This document shows positions 58,085 to 64,000 of a stretch of DNA of 64,000 nucleotides, one piece after another. The stretch covers positions 208,066,297-208,130,296 of the forward strand of contig CM070874.1 of the NCBI GenBank assembly GCA_036365515.1, given 5' to 3'. A program made the position numbers and the translations under genes. How positions within the stretch are numbered: position 1 is the stretch's first letter; every line of letters starts with the position of its first letter. The notes under the pieces were generated by a model, which worked only from the letters and a program-made list of their open reading frames with translations, did not search any database and was not told the origin of the DNA. This DNA is from Torymus aiolomorphi. Lineage: Eukaryota > Arthropoda > Insecta > Hymenoptera > Torymidae.

Positions 58085-58880
58085 CCCATTAAGGACCAGA
58101 GGGACACTTTTTTCATACTTTTTTCGACGGCATTATTTTATATGAAAATGGCTGCAAAAAAAATTAAGATAGGTCGTTATCGATGTAAAATCATCGGATC
58201 TTTTGATTGGTGTGGTCAGAATTTAAAAAAAATGCATATTAAAAAAGTTGTTATTGTTTATTTAACAAAAACACAAAATTTCAATTAAAAAAAACTTTTT
58301 GTTCAATATTTTCACATCGAAGCTGCAGGCAGATTTTCTCAAACTGTATATTTTTTGCGTCCATGGACCCTAACCTTCAAAATCCCCCACGGGGTTTTTC
58401 GAATTTGAACATGGCAGTATCCAATATGGCGGCTTCAAGCCAAAATTTTTTTGCTATTCTATTATTTTTGAATAAAACAACTGGTTTATGATAAATGTTC
58501 GAGAAAATTAGTCTATGGGGGTTTTTTGGGACGCTGATCATGAATCTACTATTGGATTTCAGAAATTCAAAATGGCGGATCCAATATGGCGGTCAAAAAT
58601 TTTCAAAATTATTCAAATTTCATAAAAATTGGGATATAGGGTTTTTTGGGTCGCTGATTATGAATCTGCTATTCGTTTTTCCAAATTCAAGATGGCGGAT
58701 CCAATATGGCGGCCAAAAATTTTCAAAATTGCTTAAATTTCATGAAAATTGGGATATAACGGTTTTTTGGGTCGCTGATTATGGATCTGCTATTAGTTTT
58801 TCCAAATTCAAGATGGCGGATCCAATATGGCTGTCAAAAAATTTTTAAATTATTTAAATATCATGAAAATTGGTATATAG
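58085..58880 (+). repeat. piggyBac left inverted repeat with 120-bp modules
   Basis: The outer 350 bp are unique AT-rich TIR. Then modules containing ATGGCGGATCCAATATGGCGG recur at 58571, 58691 and 58812 (120-121-bp spacing). The outermost module (CCAATATGGCGGCTTCAAGCC, about 58411) is variant. The ORF at 58495-58848 mirrors 61510-61881 and is a by-product of the repeats. Confidence 0.93.
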
Positions 58881-59408
58881 GAGTTTTTTAAAAAAATTCA
58901 AAAATATTAGTATGTAGTAGAAAATTTTTGACTTTTTCTTCGTAAATATGTTATTAGATTCTTTATTTTTGAAAAGTTGGATACAACGCAGCTGGAAACG
59001 ATTGTTAGCGTGTCACATTCTTATAGAAATTATTATGTTGATATACTAAGAGCCACGAGCCATAATATTCTTACTAAAACCCATACACTTGGATTGTTAT
59101 ATTATCTAAAATAGTTACTCTATAGCCTCTAAGTATTATGTAATTATTTTTATATCAAAAATAAATCAAATGTTTTGTTTAATATCAAATTTATCTTATT
59201 ATACTGTTATACCAAGCAATTTTGTGAAAATAAAATAAATAAATAAACATTTTTTTTATTGAAATCTTGTTTGTGATAGTTTTATGAACTTTCTAAAAAA
59301 ATTTTCGTAAATGATAACGGATTAAACAATACTTTTACTCTTTATATAATAGTCCAAATAGTTTATTTACAAACTTGTTTCTTAGAGGGTATGAAATAAA
59401 TTTTTCAA

Positions 59409-61083
59409 ATGTCACATCAAAAATCAAAACGTCAAAAGCGATCTCACAATGACAATGTTGAGATCGAAGAAAGCGAAAATGGGGAGTATAATGCAATTTA
59501 TATTCCGGATATGAATGATTCTGGAGATTCTAGTTCGGATTCAGAGTTGGATGCTCAATCTGATGAAGAACTTTCATATCCAAATACCTTTGAAGGAATA
59601 TCTAATGTCTCATATCGTCAAGTATTAGATAGCTACACAGAAAATCAAACACAATTAGAACCAGAGCATACTTATCAATGGCTTGATGGAGAAAAAAAGT
59701 ATAATGAATCGTTTAAAAATGAGATTCTACTTTCTGATCGTACGAAAAAATGATACATAATTTATCTGCAGTAGAATTGTTTGAACTTTTTTTTTCCAAG
59801 GAAATAAAGAGTTATATTATTGAATGTACAGTTTTGAATGGTTACAACCTTACTGAAGATAAATTGGACATTTTTATAGGAATATTAGTGTTATCAACTT
59901 TTAATCAAAGAAAAACACAAAAAGACTATTGGTCCACAGATCCACTTCTTGCATGTCCAGCCGTTTCTTTAGCAATGAGTCGCACTACATTTATGAAAAT
60001 AAAAACAAAATTGAAGATGAATAAATCAGAAGATAAAAATGATAACGATAAAGCGTGGAAAGTTCGCAAAGTCCTTCAAATTTTCAGAAAAAATCTACAG
60101 CAATTTGGTTTTTTTCAACCGCACTATCCGTTGATGAGATGATGGTAAAATTTCATGGTCGTACAAATTTACAACAGTTCATGCAAAACAAACCTGACCG
60201 TTGGGGGATCAAAGAATGGGGAATTGCTAGTCCTGAAGGATATTTGTTCGACTGCGACATATATTGTGGAAAAGGTTCAAATATTTATAATTCTGGTGAA
60301 GCAGCTAAACTTACAAAATGTGCTTTAGGAAGTCGTGTAGTACTTTTGATGACTCAAAATTTACTATCGTCGGTTGTACCTAGAAAGTTGATTCAATATC
60401 ATTTATATTTCGATAATTATTTCACTAATCCTGACTTATTGGTTCATTTGAAAAAAATGGGATTGAAAGCTACGGGCACGGTACGGATAAATAGAGTGAA
60501 AGTGAAAAACTATGTCGATAAAAAAGCAGAAACAGGTACTTATTGTGTAAAGCTTGAAAAAAATTGTGGACTCAACTTTATTACAGTTATGGATTCAAAA
60601 TGTGTATCAGTGCTTTCAACAGCTGCAGGAGTTTCTCCTTCATTTGAAGTAAATCGATTTTCTTTTGCTGAGAAGAAAAAAATTGCCATATTATTTCCAC
60701 ATGCCTTCAAAATTTACAATATGTTTATGGGTGGTGTTGATTTACACGATTCGCATTGTAGTAATTTGATGTCATGCATAAGAGCCAAAAAATGGACTTG
60801 GCCCATCTTTATGAGATTCATTCAATCTTCGATGGCTAATGCAACCGTTCTTTGGAATTACATACATGAAAGAAAAATAGGTTCAAAACAACTCGCTATG
60901 GATATTGCAAAATATTACCTTGCAAAAGCAAAAGTAAGCAAATCACACACATCTGTAACTGTTAGTTCAAAAAAAATTGTCAAAATTTCAAACAGTGTGC
61001 TTCAAGAACAAAAAAAATGTGTAAAGACTGCAATGTCTATTCATGTTCCGTATGTTTTCCACTTTTACACCAATAAATTATAA
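59409..61083 (+). pseudogene. piggyBac transposase, frameshifted at homopolymers
   Basis: DDE transposase that excises the element precisely and reinserts at TTAA. An acidic, Ser/Asp-rich N-terminus (59409-59753) is followed by the core: Asp in LSVDEMMVKFHGR (codon 60133), Asp in YFDNYFTNPDLL (60412) and Asp in GGVDLHD (60739 and 60748), i.e. the family catalytic set. Frames change at three places: an A6 run at 59743-59748, a T7 run near 60110 and an A8 run at 61010-61017. Past the last run the alternative frame gives a Cys-rich tail (MCKDCNVYSCSVCF) like the family C-terminal zinc finger. One base added in each run would make the frames continuous. It may be a very young pseudogene or an intact gene with sequencing errors. 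Confidence 0.92.
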
Positions 61084-61496
61084 CATAATAACGTAAAAAA
61101 TATAAAAAACTAAAAAAAAAAACAAAATATATAAAAAACTTAAAAAAAAAAAAAATATAAAAAACTAAAAAAAAACAAATAATATAAAAAACTAAAAAAA
61201 CAAAAAATATAAAAACAAAAAAATAGAAAAAAGAGGCTCTTAGTATTATCGTTTACCTCCACGTGGTAAGAGCTGGGCAACGTAAATTCACGGCTAAAAA
61301 ACGATTTTATAATAAATACCTAATTCAAATTAATAAATTCTACGTTTTCATACAATTGGCGATCTTAAAAACTCCTACATTCTAATTTTTATAAAATTAG
61401 TATGGTTTTAAACATAAACCGTCACCATATTAGATTCACCATCTTGAATATGGAGAAACTAATAGCAGATCCATAATCAGCGATCCAAAAAACCCT
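61084..61496. repeat. A-rich low-complexity tail plus one extra subterminal module
   Basis: 61084-61232 is (AAAAACTAAAAA/ATATAAAAAAC)-type low-complexity sequence after the transposase stop. 61233-61375 is unremarkable. 61376-61496 is a further, more diverged 120-bp module (CACCATCTTGAATATGG), so the right end has one module more than the left. Confidence 0.7.
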
Positions 61497-62292
61497 TATA
61501 TCCCAATTTTCATGAAATTTGAGTAATTTTGAAAATTTTTGGCCGCCATATTGGATCCGCCATCTTGAATTTGGAAAAACTAATAGCAGATCCATAATCA
61601 GCGACCCAAAAAACCGTTATATCCCAATTTTCATGAAATTTAAGCAATTTTGAAAATTTTTGGCCGCCATATTGGATCCGCCATCTTGAATTTGGAAAAA
61701 CGAATAGCAGATTCATAATCAGCGACCCAAAAGTGCCTATATCCCAATTTTTATGAAATTTGAATAATTTTGAAAATTTTTGACCGCCATATTGGATCCG
61801 CCATTTTGAATTTCTGAAATCCAATAGTAGATTCATGATCAGCGTCCCAAAAAACCCCCATAGACTAATTTTCTCGAACATTTATCATAAACCAGTTGTT
61901 TTATTCAAAAATAATAGAATAGCAAAAAAATTTTGGCTTGAAGCCGCCATATTGGATACTGCCATGTTCAAATTCGAAAAACCCCGTGGGGGATTTTGAA
62001 GGTTAGGGTCCATGGACGCAAAAAATATACAGTTTGAGAAAATCCGCCTGCAGCTTCGATGTGAAAATATTGAACAAAAAGTTTTTTTTAATTGAAATTT
62101 TGTGTTTTTTGTTAAATAAACAATAACAACTTTTTTAATATGCATTTTTTTTTAATTCTGACCACACCAATCAAAAGATCCGATGATTTTACATCGATAA
62201 CGACCTATCTTAATTTTTTTTGCAGCCATTTTCATATAAAATAATGCCGTTGAAAAAAGTATGAAAAAAGTGTCCCTCTGGTCCTTAATGGG
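61497..62292 (-). repeat. piggyBac right inverted repeat
   Basis: It is the inverse copy of 58085-58880 (coordinates sum to 120377) and ends GGTCCTTAATGGG at 62292. Few differences from the left copy are visible (for example GGCAGATTTTCTC against the inverse of GAAAATCCGCC), so the arms have been kept similar. Confidence 0.93.
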
Positions 62293-62340
62293 TTAACAAT
62301 CCCAGTCGTGTTGTGTCTTAGGACGTGACACCCTTACAAC

Positions 62341-62413
<73 letters not shown>

Positions 62414-62622
62414 TATGAAACGCTAGTTATGCAGACACTTTCCGAAATTTAAATAGACTTATGCAGACAGAGACCGACTTATGCAGACGTCAGCATAAGT
62501 AGAGAGATTATTTCTTTAGTCACGCTAGACTTGTGCAGACACTTGTATAAACGGTACTACACTTATGCAGACAGGTCACGTGGTCTTATACATTTATGTC
62601 AGCATTAGTGCATGTTTAGATG

Positions 62623-62670
<48 letters not shown>

Positions 62671-62700
62671 TATATATATATATATATATATATATAATCT
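62341..62700. repeat. (TA)n tracts flanking five CTTATGCAGAC motifs
   Basis: TA microsatellites at 62341-62410 and about 62625-62695 bracket a 200-bp segment with TTATGCAGACA or variants at about 62426, 62459, 62478, 62528 and 62564. ATTTCTTTAGTCACG here also occurs near 48549 in the palindrome. No ORF. Confidence 0.7.
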
Positions 62701-62719
62701 ATCTATAATATAAAAATAT

Positions 62720-62995
62720 TTCGCCGCTGTCGCCGCCGCCGCCGCCGCCGTGTCGTATAATCGGGCGTAAAGAGCCACTATGCTCCCGTCGGGCGTAAAG
62801 AGCCATTTTAGATTTAAGAGGGGCTATTCTCCCGCCGGGAGTAAAGATACGCTTTACTCTCGCCGATCGTAGAGACCCATTTTTACTTCCGCCGGGCGTA
62901 AAGAGCCATATTACTTCCGCTGGGCGTAAAGAGCCATATTACTTCCGCCGGCTGTAAAGAACCATATTACTTTCGCCGGGCGCACTTTACTATTT
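62720..62995 (+). repeat. CCG microsatellite and 28-bp GC-rich minisatellite
   Basis: GCCGCCGCC repeats at 62723-62750 are followed by a unit TTCCGCCGGGCGTAAAGAGC then CATATTA. This is 28 bp long in its most regular part (62885-62990), with diverged copies upstream (62760, 62790, 62835). Each unit can form a small CGCCGGGCG hairpin. No ORF. Confidence 0.85.
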
Positions 62996-63305
62996 TATAG
63001 TATAAGTAAAGCATGTCGACGTAGTCGTTAGTCATAGAAAATATAATTTCGAAAATTAAAAATGTAACTTGAGAAAATCAGCTATCATTTGCTTTTTTTA
63101 TAATTATAACATGTTTGTTCCTTCCAAAGTTATGAAAGTTCAAAGTAAAACATCGAAAATATACTGATTAATCCCTAATATTAAACTGTTTAATGGCAGA
63201 CATATTTTTTATGCACTTTCAATGATCTATTTTAAACATTCATAAGTTTGGAAGGAATCAATATTTTACTTATTATTTTTATCATTAAACAATATTACTT
63301 ATGTC

Positions 63306-63504
63306 GACTGTAATCTAATATCAACTGATAAGAATTTTTTTATCGGTATTACAGTTCAGGTTTTAATTAAGTTTCTATTTCAGATTCTACGGGGGTGATT
63401 ATAAACAAGGGCAATCTGACTGCCATTAGTATTTATAATAATTTAATTTATAAGAATGTAAGACCGATAAAAAAATTCTTATCAGTTGATATTAGATTAC
63501 AGTT
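63306..63504. mobile_element. Small MITE with about 40-bp inverted ends
   Basis: ACTGTAATCTAATATCAACT (63307 on) and its inverse complement (ending 63503) flank about 115 bp of sequence. The arms extend through GATAAGAATTTTTTTATCGG. No ORF; target duplication not evident. Confidence 0.75.
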
Positions 63505-63529
63505 GATATTATTTTTATAATCGAGAAGC

Positions 63530-64000
63530 ATGCTCTTTTCCGTTATTTTATGCGATTTTCCGACTAGATTTGTTATATTACGTTAATTTCACGTTATTTT
63601 TACGTTATATTATGATATTTTATATGAAATTAACGTTTAGTAATGAAAAAAATATCGTAGAATAACATAAAAATAACGTAAAAGCTAATTAAAAATAGTC
63701 TTTTCTTACTCGCCCACCCGAAAGTACGTACTTTCGGCCCGCATCTCCGGGCCGAAAGAGAAACTTTCGCATCCTATTTTAGACCAACCGCGCGCTCTGA
63801 TGGGCTGCCGAAATTTCCTGACCCGCGGCGCTTCAGCGCCCGCGCGCATGTCCGAGGAAAGATATTGTTCATGTAAAATACTGAATAAAAATATTTAGAA
63901 AAATATATTGAATGATGCAAAAATTATATTCGTCGATTATGAGGAAAAAGGATATTATACAACGGAAAAATATTCAGCATTAAATAATATTATCTTTTCC
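63530..64000. other. AT-rich inverted phrases, then GC-rich palindromic patch
   Basis: 63540-63690 has inversely related TTACGTTATTTT/AAAATAACGTAA phrases. 63719-63850 is GC-rich with an 18-bp perfect palindrome CGAAAGTACGTACTTTCG, GGCCCGCATCTCCGGGCC and GCGGCGCTTCAGCGCCCGC. It could be the end of an element or a promoter patch. The remainder to 64000 is AT-rich without features. Confidence 0.4.

Larger units (their letters stand above)
58085..62292 (+). mobile_element. Complete piggyBac transposon, TTAA-flanked (4208 bp)
   Basis: TTAA at 58081-58084 and 62293-62296 flanks termini CCCATTAAGGACCAGAGGGA and its inverse. The CCC start and TTAA duplication are diagnostic of piggyBac. The inverted repeats are about 0.8 kb (58085-58880 and 61497-62292), with subterminal 120-bp tandem modules (three on the left, four on the right). 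A piggyBac transposase lies between them. Confidence 0.96.

Noticed and set aside
58495..58848. 117-residue ORF in the piggyBac left end (and 123 residues at 61510-61881)
   Set aside because: Encoded by the subterminal 120-bp modules, mirrored in the other end; not a second transposon gene.

Overview
This window reads as heterochromatin-like or transposon-dense DNA from an animal, most likely an insect. The evidence is BEL/Pao, Ty3/gypsy, Ty1/copia, LINE, piggyBac and P/THAP9-type elements nested in AT-rich satellite DNA, with no bacterial gene organisation. The exact order is inference. I see no convincing conventional host gene. Nearly every coding sequence belongs to a mobile element, and most are broken.

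Layout. 1-3124: a minus-strand Ty3/gypsy element, cut by the window edge. 3125-8086: a plus-strand Ty1/copia element with 320-bp LTRs; its 5' LTR carries a small fold-back element. 8087-13212: a GC-rich leader and a decayed plus-strand LINE with endonuclease, reverse transcriptase and a C-terminal CCHC motif. 13213-13963: a nested fold-back element. 13964-14600: one copy of a 0.64-kb repeat whose inverted partner lies at 44545-45165. 14623-20130 (minus) and 20226-23957 (plus): two different BEL/Pao elements, head to head, both lacking 5' ends. 23960-29187: a degraded pogo/Tigger-like tail, a 199-bp satellite, a solo-LTR-like block and several MITEs.

29188-41080: the most striking object, an 11.9-kb P-element/THAP9-type transposon. 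It has about 2.46-kb terminal inverted repeats, a two-exon THAP-domain transposase gene and a 7-bp target duplication. It sits inside a 107-bp minisatellite whose unit resumes exactly on the other side (41081-43375). Each inverted repeat carries a tRNA-Ser-like module and 42-bp subterminal tandem repeats.

43376-47640: AT-rich repeats, a TA-flanked MITE, the second copy of the 0.64-kb repeat and a 302-bp palindrome. 47642-53645: a TA microsatellite, a giant palindrome (arms about 0.88 kb around a 280-bp TA core) and about 30 tandem copies of a 106-121-bp unit, interrupted by a GC-rich MITE. 53675-53935: a G-rich minisatellite. 53936-58084: mostly featureless AT-rich DNA with one promoter-like island and a 214-bp-spaced duplication. 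58085-62292: a complete piggyBac element flanked by TTAA. Its 0.8-kb inverted repeats are built from 120-bp modules homologous to the 49.8-53.6-kb array. 62293-64000: microsatellites, a 28-bp minisatellite and a small MITE.

Two themes link the region. First, both DNA transposons with recognisable transposases have very long inverted repeats made of internal tandem modules. Second, every frameshift I found in those two transposases is a one-base deficit in a homopolymer, so they may be much less broken than they look.
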